This document shows, one piece after another, positions 7,926 through 15,188 of a stretch of DNA of 20,348 nucleotides. The position numbers were made by a program, and so were the translations under genes. Every line of letters begins with the position of its first letter. Position 1 is the stretch's first letter. The stretch is taken from the NCBI GenBank assembly GCA_035906235.1, contig JAMIFN010000087.1, positions 1 to 20,348 on the forward strand, read 5' to 3'. Under the pieces are notes generated by a model, which worked only from the letters and a program-made list of their open reading frames with translations, searched no databases and had not been told where the DNA came from. This DNA is from JAMIFN01 sp035906235 (GTDB lineage Bacteria > Pseudomonadota > Gammaproteobacteria > Burkholderiales > Burkholderiaceae_C).

Positions 7926-8675
7926 ATGCTGCTGCTAGGTCTGGTGTTAGGGGCTTTGGTCATCGCATTGATCATCATTGGGCAGAAATTGGCTCAAAAA
8001 ATGGCGGCGCAACAGGCGGCAACCGCTGCTAGCGACCATGCGGCGAACCTGCGCAGCCAGGCAAGGCCAGCGCCTACCAGCCCAGAGCCCTTAGCCGCGC
8101 AAGTGCCCATAGCCCAGCACTACCGCAGCGACACCGTAGGAAATGATGCCGCCGCGCGCCCTTGGGATCATGGGGTAGCAGCAACAGACACGCCCAGCGC
8201 AGCCCCCCACGCTAGCGGTTGGGAACAAACAAAAGTCAGCACCCTGTCTTTCCGCCCCGATCAATTACCCGACCGTGTGCCTGCGCACTTTGATCTGGCT
8301 GTGCTGATCGAGCGCTCTAAAGAGGCCTTTATGCGCCTACATACCGCCTGGGAAACAGCAGATGCGACCGCTTTGCGCGACTTGTTAGCCCCTGCCATTT
8401 GGCAGCAAGTCGAGCCTGCTATCCAAGCCCAGGTTTTGTCCGAATGGGGACAAAGGGTCAGTGAAGTCCAGCATTTGACCGCACGCGCTTTAAATGCCAG
8501 CACCGGCGACCAGGGTGCGCTGCAGGTTCGCCTAGAGTTCACAGGCAGCCAGTGGCAAATTGCTGATGCGCAAACACGCCCGATTCATGAGGTTTGGGAT
8601 GTGCACTATTGCGAGCACCCCCCCCTGTGGCAAATCGCCGATTTGCAAGCACGGCAGCAAGTGACTCCCGGGTAA
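7926..8675 (+). CDS. Short Tim44-like domain protein, membrane anchored
   Basis: A 249-residue protein with one N-terminal membrane helix (residues 1-20, LLLGLVLGALVIALIIIG), an Ala/Gln/Pro-rich linker to about 115, and a C-terminal Tim44/MRPL45-like domain from about 120 (VPAHFDLAVLIERSKEAF, AWETADATALRDLL). The segment GNDAAARPWD at about 75-84 is conserved in Comamonadaceae Tim44 proteins that follow ubiE, and position supports the same identity. Those proteins, as I recall them, are about 300-340 residues with a signal peptide and a Gly-rich region before the membrane helix; this one lacks that part. The function of bacterial versions is not established. Start ATG 7926 has a strong GGGAGAAGG ribosome site. 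It ends 19 bp from the convergent VanZ-like gene. Confidence 0.72.
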   Translation: MLLLGLVLGALVIALIIIGQKLAQKMAAQQAATAASDHAANLRSQARPAPTSPEPLAAQVPIAQHYRSDTVGNDAAARPWDHGVAATDTPSAAPHASGWEQTKVSTLSFRPDQLPDRVPAHFDLAVLIERSKEAFMRLHTAWETADATALRDLLAPAIWQQVEPAIQAQVLSEWGQRVSEVQHLTARALNASTGDQGALQVRLEFTGSQWQIADAQTRPIHEVWDVHYCEHPPLWQIADLQARQQVTPG

Positions 8676-8694
8676 ACATCGTTTTTAAGCATTT

Positions 8695-9882
8695 CTATTC
8701 GCTGGGCGGCTGCGTCGGCAGCGTAGCCTGCTGCTGATATAAACGCCGCCAGGCCTGCCACTGCTGCCACTTTTGTGCCCCAACGGTCCACAAAAACATC
8801 AACACAAACACTGCCAATCCATAGGGCCACAACCACCCCAGCCACTGCCCTAAGCCATAAAAACGCACAAAGCTGCCTTGCTCCCAATACTGCATATCAA
8901 TGTCGGCGTAGCTGCTCGATCCAGCCTGATTGAGCAACAGCGTTTGCAAAGCAACAGCCAGCAAAATCCCCAACGCCAGCCACACACGCGGAGCCGCCAG
9001 AGTCATGCTGCTGATGATGGCTCCGGCGGCAATCCCCAGCAGAACAGGCTGATCGAGCCAAATCCAGGCATTCCAAGGGTCGTAGCTCAGGGCGTAAGAC
9101 AAGCCCAGCACCAAAACGCCACACGCCAACATCAAAACATGGGCGCCCAAGCGCGTCCAAGCGCCGCGCAGCAACAAATCCAAGCTCCATAAAGGAATCA
9201 GCAAACCCAGCGCCACGCTGGTGCTTTGCATCACGGGCAGCATGGGTTCAAATTCAAAGGCGCGAAAGGGGATGAAACGCAAAAACGGTGTGCCCTGCAG
9301 CCAGCTGGCCAAAGCCGCCTCTAGGCGTTCATAAAACTGCCCCAGAGCAAAGGGCTGGCTGGTCGGAAAAAGCAGGGCAAAAGGCCAGAGAAACAAATGC
9401 ACAAAAATTGCGCGGGTATGCGGCTCCATGCTGCGCTCGCGCCAAGTCCGCCAAATGTGCAGCCAGCCCCATTTTTGCGCCAAGCTCGCGCCCAAAATCC
9501 CGGTGGCCGCGCCTGCGCTATTGAGCAGCCAGTCAGCCAGCGAGGGGACGCGCCAAGGCAGGTAGTTTTGGCTGATTTCTATACCCCAAGACAGGGTCGC
9601 GCAAATAAGCAGAACCACCAAAAGCCAGCCCAAGCTGCGGTGCTGGGTGCGCCGGTGCGAGAGCACAGCTGCGGCGCACAAAAAGCCCAAAGGGATATAG
9701 CCCAGCCAATTGCTGATGACATCAAAGCGCAGCCAATAGCGCGGCCATTGGGTCAAAAACAAATACCAAGGATCGGCCGTGACGCGCCAGCCCGAAAAAG
9801 GGTAGAGCGAGGCATAAGCGATCAGCAGCGCATAAGCCAGCGCCAAGGGCGCAGCGGTACTGGTGTGGCGGGGCGGCTTCAT
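8695..9882 (-). CDS. VanZ-like family membrane protein
   Basis: A 395-residue polytopic membrane protein with roughly ten hydrophobic segments. The first 140 residues match the VanZ-like pattern: ALLIAYASLYPFSGWR, DVISNWLGYIPLGFLCAAAV, then a helix ending in SWGIEISQNYLPWRVPSLAD and LLNSAGAATGILGA, the conserved N..P.G, E..Q and D...N positions. The C-terminal half is a further hydrophobic region without a motif I recognise. VanZ itself affects teicoplanin resistance, but most members, including long proteobacterial ones, have no known role. The gene follows hemJ by 33 bp on the same strand and probably shares its transcript; its stop is 19 bp from the convergent Tim44-like gene. I see no transfer signs. 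Confidence 0.85.
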   Translation of the reverse strand: MKPPRHTSTAAPLALAYALLIAYASLYPFSGWRVTADPWYLFLTQWPRYWLRFDVISNWLGYIPLGFLCAAAVLSHRRTQHRSLGWLLVVLLICATLSWGIEISQNYLPWRVPSLADWLLNSAGAATGILGASLAQKWGWLHIWRTWRERSMEPHTRAIFVHLFLWPFALLFPTSQPFALGQFYERLEAALASWLQGTPFLRFIPFRAFEFEPMLPVMQSTSVALGLLIPLWSLDLLLRGAWTRLGAHVLMLACGVLVLGLSYALSYDPWNAWIWLDQPVLLGIAAGAIISSMTLAAPRVWLALGILLAVALQTLLLNQAGSSSYADIDMQYWEQGSFVRFYGLGQWLGWLWPYGLAVFVLMFLWTVGAQKWQQWQAWRRLYQQQATLPTQPPSE

Positions 9883-9915
9883 GGCGCGGCGATCGGGTTG
9901 TGCAGGGGCTAGGGC

Positions 9916-10347
9916 TTAGAAAGGTTTGACCGTGACCAATATGGTGATGGCCAGCAGCAGCACGACGGGTACCTCGTTAAACCAACGAAACCACACATGG
10001 CTGTGGCGCGATGCCCCATTTTCTAGCTGCGCATACAGGCGCGCGCAAAGGGCGTGGTAGGCAATCGCCGCCAGAACCAGGGTCAGCTTGGCGTGCATCC
10101 AGCCATTGCCAGGCCCGCGCAGGCCAATTTCATAGCGCCCCCACAAATACAAGCCCAAGATGATGGCGATGGGCGCCAAGATATGCATAAAGCGCAACAA
10201 CTTGCCCGCCATCAGCAGCAGGCGCGCGCGTTCAGCCTGGGAATCTGCGGGCACCATCGCCAGATTGACAAAAATACGGGGCAGGTAAAACAGGCCAGCA
10301 AACCAGCTGGCGATAAACACGATGTGCAGGGCTTTGATCCACAGCAT
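9916..10347 (-). CDS. hemJ: Protoporphyrinogen IX oxidase HemJ (UPF0093, often annotated CopD family)
   Basis: A 143-residue inner-membrane protein with four hydrophobic helices. It begins MLWIKALHIVFIASWFAGLF and has YLPRIFVNLA at residues 21-30, diagnostic of HemJ. Conserved His8 and Lys87 (in MHAKLTLV) correspond to the His and Lys shown to be essential in the cyanobacterial enzyme. HemJ oxidises protoporphyrinogen IX to protoporphyrin IX, the step after coproporphyrinogen conversion, so it complements hemN elsewhere in this window although the genes are not linked in an operon. GAGAAAG before the ATG is a weak ribosome site. It is divergent from gshA across 259 bp and is followed closely by the VanZ-like gene. 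Confidence 0.9.
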   Translation of the reverse strand: MLWIKALHIVFIASWFAGLFYLPRIFVNLAMVPADSQAERARLLLMAGKLLRFMHILAPIAIILGLYLWGRYEIGLRGPGNGWMHAKLTLVLAAIAYHALCARLYAQLENGASRHSHVWFRWFNEVPVVLLLAITILVTVKPF

Positions 10348-10388
10348 GGTTGGACTTTCTCAAATACGCGACAAAAACGCGTGTGACC

Positions 10389-10409
10389 CGGGCAGTTTTG
10401 CCCGTTTTT
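10389..10409 (+). terminator. Terminator-like hairpin in the hemJ-gshA divergent region
   Basis: CGGGCA (10389-10394) pairs with TGCCCG (10399-10404) across a 4-nt loop and is followed by TTTTT. It points to the plus strand, but the preceding gene, hemJ, is on the minus strand and starts upstream, so no known plus-strand transcript ends here. It may be an attenuator or the end of a short RNA, or chance. Confidence 0.5.
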
Positions 10410-10410
10410 A

Positions 10411-10475
10411 GTCATTAAAAAACATAGCTACTCAGGCAGTGTTTTCGGCTCAAATTGCCAAAAACATCCGGAAAT
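10411..10475 (+). repeat. Dispersed repeat copy B, upstream of gshA
   Basis: The core AGCTACTCAGGCAG (10426-10439) is followed by TGTTTTCGGC and, further on, TTGCCAAAAACAT. It is the longest match to copy A at 14011, about 55 bp with few mismatches. The 5' extension of the gshA frame from GTG 10439 is a translation of this repeat. Confidence 0.75.
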
Positions 10476-10606
10476 TCTTCTGGGGCTTAGCACGCTGGGC
10501 CAGGCGCTTTCGGCCTAGGGTTTTGCACCGAAAAATTCCAGCCTTGAGGGCGAACAATCATACAATCGGGCGCTATTTTCCTCTCTTTTCTACGCACTGC
10601 TCGACC

Positions 10607-11905
10607 ATGGTTCCACATCTTGCTACCGCCCTGACTGGCCCAATCAACGAACTGGAGCAGCGCGTGCTCGACGCCATGCCCGCCATCGAGCGCTGGTTTC
10701 GCTTGGAGTGGATGGAGCACACGCCGCCCTTCTACACCTCGGTCGATATCCGCAATGCGGGCTTTAAGCTCGCGCCCGTGGATACCAATTTATTTCCAGC
10801 GGGTTGGAATAATCTGACCGAAGAAATGCTGCCCCTGGCGGTGCAAGCGGCCATGGCGGCGGTAGAAAAAGTCTGCCCCGAGGCCAAGGGCCTGATGCTG
10901 ATTCCTGAGAACCACACGCGCAACACCTTTTATCTCAGCAATGTGGCGCAACTGGTGCGCATTTTCAAAACCGCGGGTTTGAATGTGCGTGTCGGCTCCA
11001 TCAACCCCGAAATCAAAGAAACCACCACCATAGATTTGCCGGGCGGCGAGCAAGTGACGCTAGAGCCCGCTATCCGCGAGGGGCGGCGCTTGGTGCTGAA
11101 AGATTTCAACCCCTGCACCATTTTGCTCAACAACGATTTGTCAGCAGGCGTGCCAGGTATTTTGGAAGAGTTGCACGAGCAAATTTTGCTGCCGCCCCTG
11201 CACGCGGGCTGGCATATGCGCAAAAAATCGCTGCACTTCAAAGAATACGAAGAGATCAGCAAACGCTTTGGCAAGATGCTGGGCATAGACCCTTGGCTCA
11301 TCAACCCCATGTACGGCAGCTGTGGCCAGGTGAATTTTGCCGAGGGCACGGGCATGGAATGCCTACAAGACGGCGTCTCCGATTTGTTTGCCAAAGTGCG
11401 TAAAAAATACCGCGAATACGGCATCAACGAAAAGCCCTTTTTGGTGGTCAAGGCCGACAACGGCACTTATGGCATGGGCATCATGACGGTGCGCGACGCC
11501 AAAGATGTGGCTGCCCTGAACCGCAAAACGCGCAACAAAATGAGCGTCATCAAAGACGGGCAACAAGTTGGCCAAGTCATCATCCAAGAAGGCATCATGA
11601 CCAATGAACGCCTGAACGATGCCGCAGCCGAGCCTGTGGTGTACATGATGGATCGCTATGTGGTGGGCGGTTTTTACCGCGTGCACGCCGAGCGCGGGGT
11701 GGACGAAAACCTCAACGCCCCAGGCTCGCGCTTTGTGCCCCTGGCCTTTGAAAAACACAGCTTGCCGCAATTGGGCGAAAAGCCCGGTACCAGCAGCCCG
11801 AACCGCTTTTATATGTATGGCGTGGTGGCGCGTCTGGCCATGCTGGCCGCCAGTTACGAGCTGGAGCAAACCAATCCCGATGCCGAAATCTACGACGGCA
11901 ATTGA
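10607..11905 (+). CDS. gshA: Glutamate-cysteine ligase, Acidithiobacillus/betaproteobacterial type
   Basis: A 432-residue cytosolic ligase that forms gamma-glutamylcysteine from glutamate, cysteine and ATP, the first step of glutathione synthesis. The sequence belongs to the family first recognised in Acidithiobacillus ferrooxidans (about 430 residues), unrelated in length to E. coli GshA: PAIERWFRLEWMEHTPPFY at about 25-43, PENHTRNTFYLSNVAQLVRI, NPMYGSCGQVNFAEGTGMEC and a glycine-rich, ATP-grasp-like DNGTYGMGIMTV at about 284-295. The frame is open from GTG 10439, but those 56 extra residues are basic, non-conserved and partly encoded by repeat copy B; ATG 10607 matches the family start. A TACAAT at 10561-10566 could be a -10 box, without a clear -35. 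The Kef-type antiporter follows; gshB is not adjacent. Confidence 0.95.
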   Translation: MVPHLATALTGPINELEQRVLDAMPAIERWFRLEWMEHTPPFYTSVDIRNAGFKLAPVDTNLFPAGWNNLTEEMLPLAVQAAMAAVEKVCPEAKGLMLIPENHTRNTFYLSNVAQLVRIFKTAGLNVRVGSINPEIKETTTIDLPGGEQVTLEPAIREGRRLVLKDFNPCTILLNNDLSAGVPGILEELHEQILLPPLHAGWHMRKKSLHFKEYEEISKRFGKMLGIDPWLINPMYGSCGQVNFAEGTGMECLQDGVSDLFAKVRKKYREYGINEKPFLVVKADNGTYGMGIMTVRDAKDVAALNRKTRNKMSVIKDGQQVGQVIIQEGIMTNERLNDAAAEPVVYMMDRYVVGGFYRVHAERGVDENLNAPGSRFVPLAFEKHSLPQLGEKPGTSSPNRFYMYGVVARLAMLAASYELEQTNPDAEIYDGN

Positions 11906-11949
11906 GTTGAGGAGAATCAGTTTAATTATCGGGGTGTTTTTCGTCTTTT

Positions 11950-11990
11950 AGGCCGTAAAATCTGCCTGAGTAGCTCACTTTTTTGATGAT
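11950..11990 (-). repeat. Dispersed repeat copy D, between gshA and the Kef-type gene
   Basis: On the minus strand it reads AGCTACTCAGGCAG followed by ATTTTACGGC (core 11975-11952). It is inverted relative to copies A and B and ends about 15-30 bp before the antiporter ATG. Confidence 0.8.
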
Positions 11991-12005
11991 GATAATGACC
12001 AGGGC

Positions 12006-13994
12006 ATGACGACTTTAGGCCTCACGCTGATCTATCTGCTAGCCGCCGTGTTGGGCGTGGTGGTTTGCCGCAGCCTGAAATTGCCCCCCGTGCTGGCTTA
12101 TTTAACGGCGGGCGTGGTGCTCGGGCCCAATGCCCTGGCGCTAGCCAATCACAGCACCAGCAACACCATTCACCACCTGGCCGAGTTTGGCGTGGTGTTT
12201 TTGATGTTCGTTATCGGCCTGGAATTCAACCTGCCCAAGCTGCGCAGCATGCGCCGCCATGTGTTTGTGTTGGGTGGGGCGCAGACCCTGCTGACCATGC
12301 TGCTCGTCATGGGGCTGGCTTTGGCGCTGCAGCACTGGCTACCCCGGTCATTTCGTCTGAATTGGCAAAGCGCGCTGGTGCTGGGCGGCGCGCTGGCCAT
12401 GAGCAGCACCGCCATCATCATCAAAATGCTGCAAGACCGGGGCGAGCTGGCGAGCGAGCAGGGGCGGCGTTCGCTGGGCGTGCTGCTGTTTCAAGATTTG
12501 GCGGTGGTGCCGCTTTTGGTGGTCATTCCCGCCTTGGGCAGCCCGCCCGAGGCCATGGCCAAAGAGCTGATGTTGGCTGGCCTCAAAGCCACCGCCATCA
12601 TCGCCTTTTTGCTCACGGGCGGGCAGCGCATCATGCAATGGTGGCTGACCCTGGTGGCTAGGCGCCAAAGCGACGAGCTGTTTATCCTCAATATCTTGCT
12701 GACCACTTTGGGCCTGGCCTGGCTGACGCAAATGGCGGGGCTGAGCATGGCGCTGGGCGCATTTATTGCCGGCATGTTGATCGCCGAAACACCTTATCGG
12801 CACCAAGTGGAAACCGATATTCGCCCCTTCTACGATGTGTTGCTCGGGCTGTTTTTCATCACCATAGGCATGATGCTGGACTGGCGCTTGGTGCTTGAAC
12901 GCCCCGAGTTCATTGTGTTGCTCTTGGCCGCCAGCCTGCTGCTCAAGCTGGGCATCGTTTTTACCGTTTCGCGCTTTTTAGGCGACAAATCTGGCGTGGC
13001 GCTGCGCACGAGTTTGTATTTGGCGCAGGCCGGCGAGTTTGGTTTTGTGTTGCTCAATTTGGCGCAAAAACAGCATTTGCTCAGCCCGCAACTGCTCAAC
13101 CCCCTGCTGGCCAGCATGGTGGTGTCGATGATGTTGGCGCCCATCTTGATCATGCAAGCCGAGCGCATCAGCAACTGGGTGTTGCGCAATGAATGGCTGC
13201 AGCAATCGCTGCAATTTACCGATATCGCGCGCAAATCTTTGGCCGCGCAGGAACATGTGCTGATTTGCGGCTTTGGTCGCTGCGGGCAAAACATGGCGCG
13301 TTTGCTAGAGCAGCAAGGCATCCACTATGTCGCGCTCGATCTAGACCCCGACCGCGTGCAAAAAGCCGCGCAAGCTGGGCATGCCGTGGTGTTTGGCGAC
13401 GCGGCGCGCACCCAGGTGCTGCAAGCGGCTGGGCTGGCGCGGGCCAAGGCAGTGGCCATCACCTATTTAGAAACCCCCAACGCGCTAAAAGTGTTGGCTG
13501 CGGTGCGCAGTCTGCGCCCCGATTTGCCCGTGGTGGTGCGCACGGCAGACGACAGCACCTTGGATCTTTTTCAGCAAGCGGGTGCGACCGAGGTGGTGCC
13601 CGAGGCCATCGAAGGCTCGCTCTTGCTGGCGGTACACGCGTTGGCGCTGATGGGCGTGCCGGTGAAAGAGGTGATTCGCATTGTGCAAAGCCAGCGCGAG
13701 GCGCGTTATGCCATGCTGCGCGGCTACTTTCGGGGGGCTGATGATGGCAGCGCCCAGGCGCATGATCGCGAGCATTTATCTACCCTGCGTATCGAGCCAG
13801 GGTGCTGGGCCGAGGGGCAAAGCGTGGCCGCGCTGGATTTAGACCAGCAGCATGTGGTGTGCTTGGATGTGCGCCGCCAGGGGCAATCACTGCCCGAGCG
13901 CCTGGGTACGGCGCTGCTGGCCGATGATGTGCTGGTGCTCAGCGGCACACCGGCCGATTTGGCCGTGGCCGAGGCGCGTTTGTTGCGCACTTGA
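12006..13994 (+). CDS. CPA2 (Kef-type) cation:proton antiporter with TrkA-N and TrkA-C domains
   Basis: A 662-residue inner-membrane protein. Residues 1 to about 385 form the Na+/H+ exchanger-like transport domain of about twelve helices (LPPVLAYLTAGVVLGPNAL, EFGVVFLMFVIGLEFNLPKL, LGVLLFQDLAVVPLL, AGEFGFVLLNLAQ). The cytosolic TrkA-N/RCK domain begins at about 415 with a nucleotide-binding ICGFGRCGQ, and a TrkA-C domain occupies about 590-660. E. coli KefB and KefC lack the TrkA-C part, so this is the longer form found in many betaproteobacteria. Efflux of K+ in exchange for H+ is the family role; glutathione gating is known for KefB/KefC and is not proved by this sequence, though gshA lies 100 bp upstream on the same strand. 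ATG 12006 has only a weak AGGG ribosome site. Could also be labelled KefB or YbaL-like. Confidence 0.9.
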   Translation: MTTLGLTLIYLLAAVLGVVVCRSLKLPPVLAYLTAGVVLGPNALALANHSTSNTIHHLAEFGVVFLMFVIGLEFNLPKLRSMRRHVFVLGGAQTLLTMLLVMGLALALQHWLPRSFRLNWQSALVLGGALAMSSTAIIIKMLQDRGELASEQGRRSLGVLLFQDLAVVPLLVVIPALGSPPEAMAKELMLAGLKATAIIAFLLTGGQRIMQWWLTLVARRQSDELFILNILLTTLGLAWLTQMAGLSMALGAFIAGMLIAETPYRHQVETDIRPFYDVLLGLFFITIGMMLDWRLVLERPEFIVLLLAASLLLKLGIVFTVSRFLGDKSGVALRTSLYLAQAGEFGFVLLNLAQKQHLLSPQLLNPLLASMVVSMMLAPILIMQAERISNWVLRNEWLQQSLQFTDIARKSLAAQEHVLICGFGRCGQNMARLLEQQGIHYVALDLDPDRVQKAAQAGHAVVFGDAARTQVLQAAGLARAKAVAITYLETPNALKVLAAVRSLRPDLPVVVRTADDSTLDLFQQAGATEVVPEAIEGSLLLAVHALALMGVPVKEVIRIVQSQREARYAMLRGYFRGADDGSAQAHDREHLSTLRIEPGCWAEGQSVAALDLDQQHVVCLDVRRQGQSLPERLGTALLADDVLVLSGTPADLAVAEARLLRT

Positions 13995-14054
13995 TTGCTA
14001 TTGTTTTGGTAGCTACTAGGGCAGGCTTTTCGGCCTGAACTGCCTAAAACATGC
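13993..14054 (+). repeat. Dispersed repeat copy A, directly after the Kef-type gene
   Basis: It starts at the antiporter stop codon: ATTGCTATTGTTTTGGT, then the core AGCTACTAGGGCAGG (14011-14025), CTTTTCGGCCTG and CTGCCTAAAACAT. CAGGC and GCCTG inside it can pair as a 5-bp stem, so this copy could form a hairpin 3' of the gene, but no T tract follows. Confidence 0.75.
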
Positions 14055-14321
14055 TGAAAAATGACCGTGCAGCAGCTGGGGGTGGGTGATTGTTCCACCA
14101 GTGGTGCAAAATGCATAAAATTGACAAAATTAGACGGTATTATCCCAATATCTGCACTATTGGATGGGGCCATCTGCTGGCTTGCTGCCACGCCGATGGT
14201 TTGGCCCCGTTTGGTGCCCCAGCCGTCACCGCATTCGTTGCCTAAAGCGTTGCGCCTAAAGCGTTGCTCAATTTGGGCGCTAAGGGGCTTGTGCAACACC
14301 CTTCTCGGATGCGCCTGAACT
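13995..14321. other. Intergenic stretch with repeat A and a tandem 14-mer; no supported gene
   Basis: This 327-bp gap lies between the convergent antiporter and channel genes. Besides repeat copy A it holds two abutting copies of GCCTAAAGCGTTGC at 14240-14253 and 14254-14267. Short open frames on both strands have no family features. The AT-rich part at 14108-14145 has TTGACA and TATTAT, but only 11 bp apart, too close for a sigma-70 promoter. Confidence 0.6.
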
Positions 14322-15179
14322 TCAGGTCGGGCTCAATAAATTCCCGGCCTTCTCGTCTTGCGCATAACCCTGCATTTTTGCGTCCAACTGGGCCTCGAGC
14401 TCGGCATTGACCGAGGTGTCGGCGCTGCCTTGCAGCGTTTCAGGCACGCTGGTTGCGGCGAATGCGGGCACTGGCGTCGGCGCGGTTTTATAGCCCACAG
14501 GTTTTTGCGTGATGATGGTGTAGGTGGTGCTGGGCGCAGCAATATCGGCGCTGGCGTAAGCATTTTTCACCTGCCTAATGCATTCGCTGCGCACTTTGGC
14601 CAGGTCGTTTTGGCCTTGGTCTATCCAGGCAGTAAAGCGCAATTCTGTGCCGTTGGGGCTGTCTTGCTCGACGCGGCCTGCGGGCGCGGGCTCGCTTAAT
14701 ACGCCGCTGACTTGGGCGATGTTGTCTAAGCCCAAAGCCAGGGCCGTGCTGATAGAGGCCTTGCCGTCTATGGTGAGGGCAAATTCGAGGCGGCGTTTGG
14801 CGTTGCGGCTCAAGTTCAAAATCACCGCTTTAAACACCGTGGCATTGGGCAGTTGCAGCTCGTTGCCGTCCAGCGTCATCAGCACCGTGGTGCGTGCGCT
14901 CAGCGCCACGACGCGGCCTTCATAACTGTCGATGCGCACATGGTCGCGCGGCGCAAAAGGGCGGCGGATGGAGAGCAAAACGCCAGCCAAATAGTTTTCC
15001 ACAATGTCGCGAAAGGCAAAGCCTATGACCATGCCGACTATCCCCGCTGAGCCCATAAGCGCGCCTGCAACCTTGGTCGCGCCCAGTAAATCGAGGGCGA
15101 TGATGATGCCGATGAGCGAGCACAGGCCCTGCACCAAACGCCGGCTGATGGTGCTGAGATAGGGGTTGCTGCCGGGCAA
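14322..15179 (-). CDS. MscS-type mechanosensitive channel, C-terminal fragment after an amber stop
   Basis: This frame of up to 285 residues from TTG 15179 continues, in the same reading frame, the gene fragment ending at 15186. It holds the channel part: a helix VQGLCSLIGIIIALDLLGA, the pore-lining TM3 region MGSAGIVGMVIGFAFRDIVENYLAG, then the beta-domain (LLSIRRPFAPRDHVRID, GNELQLPNATVFKAVILNLS) and a C-terminal alpha/beta domain to about residue 210, followed by a non-conserved tail. MscS channels release solutes on hypo-osmotic shock. No ribosome site precedes the TTG; expression would need re-initiation 6 nt after the TAG or amber read-through. The missing N-terminal helix is in the other fragment. 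Best read as half of a gene broken by one base change, unless the stop is a sequencing error. Confidence 0.75.
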   Translation of the reverse strand: MPGSNPYLSTISRRLVQGLCSLIGIIIALDLLGATKVAGALMGSAGIVGMVIGFAFRDIVENYLAGVLLSIRRPFAPRDHVRIDSYEGRVVALSARTTVLMTLDGNELQLPNATVFKAVILNLSRNAKRRLEFALTIDGKASISTALALGLDNIAQVSGVLSEPAPAGRVEQDSPNGTELRFTAWIDQGQNDLAKVRSECIRQVKNAYASADIAAPSTTYTIITQKPVGYKTAPTPVPAFAATSVPETLQGSADTSVNAELEAQLDAKMQGYAQDEKAGNLLSPT

Positions 15180-15185
15180 ATGCAG

Positions 15186-15188
15186 CTA
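15186..15188 (-). other. In-frame amber codon splitting the BON-MscS gene
   Basis: Minus-strand codons read CGC CCC TAG CTG CAT TTG: the stop interrupts one continuous frame, with no frameshift. A TGG-to-TAG change would explain it, since a Trp at this site before LH would suit the protein. No other stop lies in the 521-codon frame, so the break looks recent. Confidence 0.8.

Noticed and set aside
12065..12661. A 198-codon plus-strand frame inside the antiporter gene
   Set aside because: It is an alternative frame of a well-conserved membrane domain, Ala/Gly/Arg-rich as expected of such shadows.
14121..14143. TTGACA and TATTAT promoter-like pair
   Set aside because: Spacing is 11 bp, far from the 16-18 bp needed, and no gene follows on that strand.
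13724..14299. A 191-codon minus-strand frame overlapping the antiporter 3' end
   Set aside because: Its last third is antisense to the conserved TrkA-C domain and the rest has no recognisable features.
14061..14318. An 85-codon plus-strand frame in the gap after the antiporter gene
   Set aside because: No family features and no ribosome site, and it crosses the tandem 14-mer; composition looks non-coding.
14314..14326. CCTGAA-C-TTCAGG palindrome at the end of the channel gene
   Set aside because: A one-base loop cannot form a normal terminator hairpin and no T run follows.
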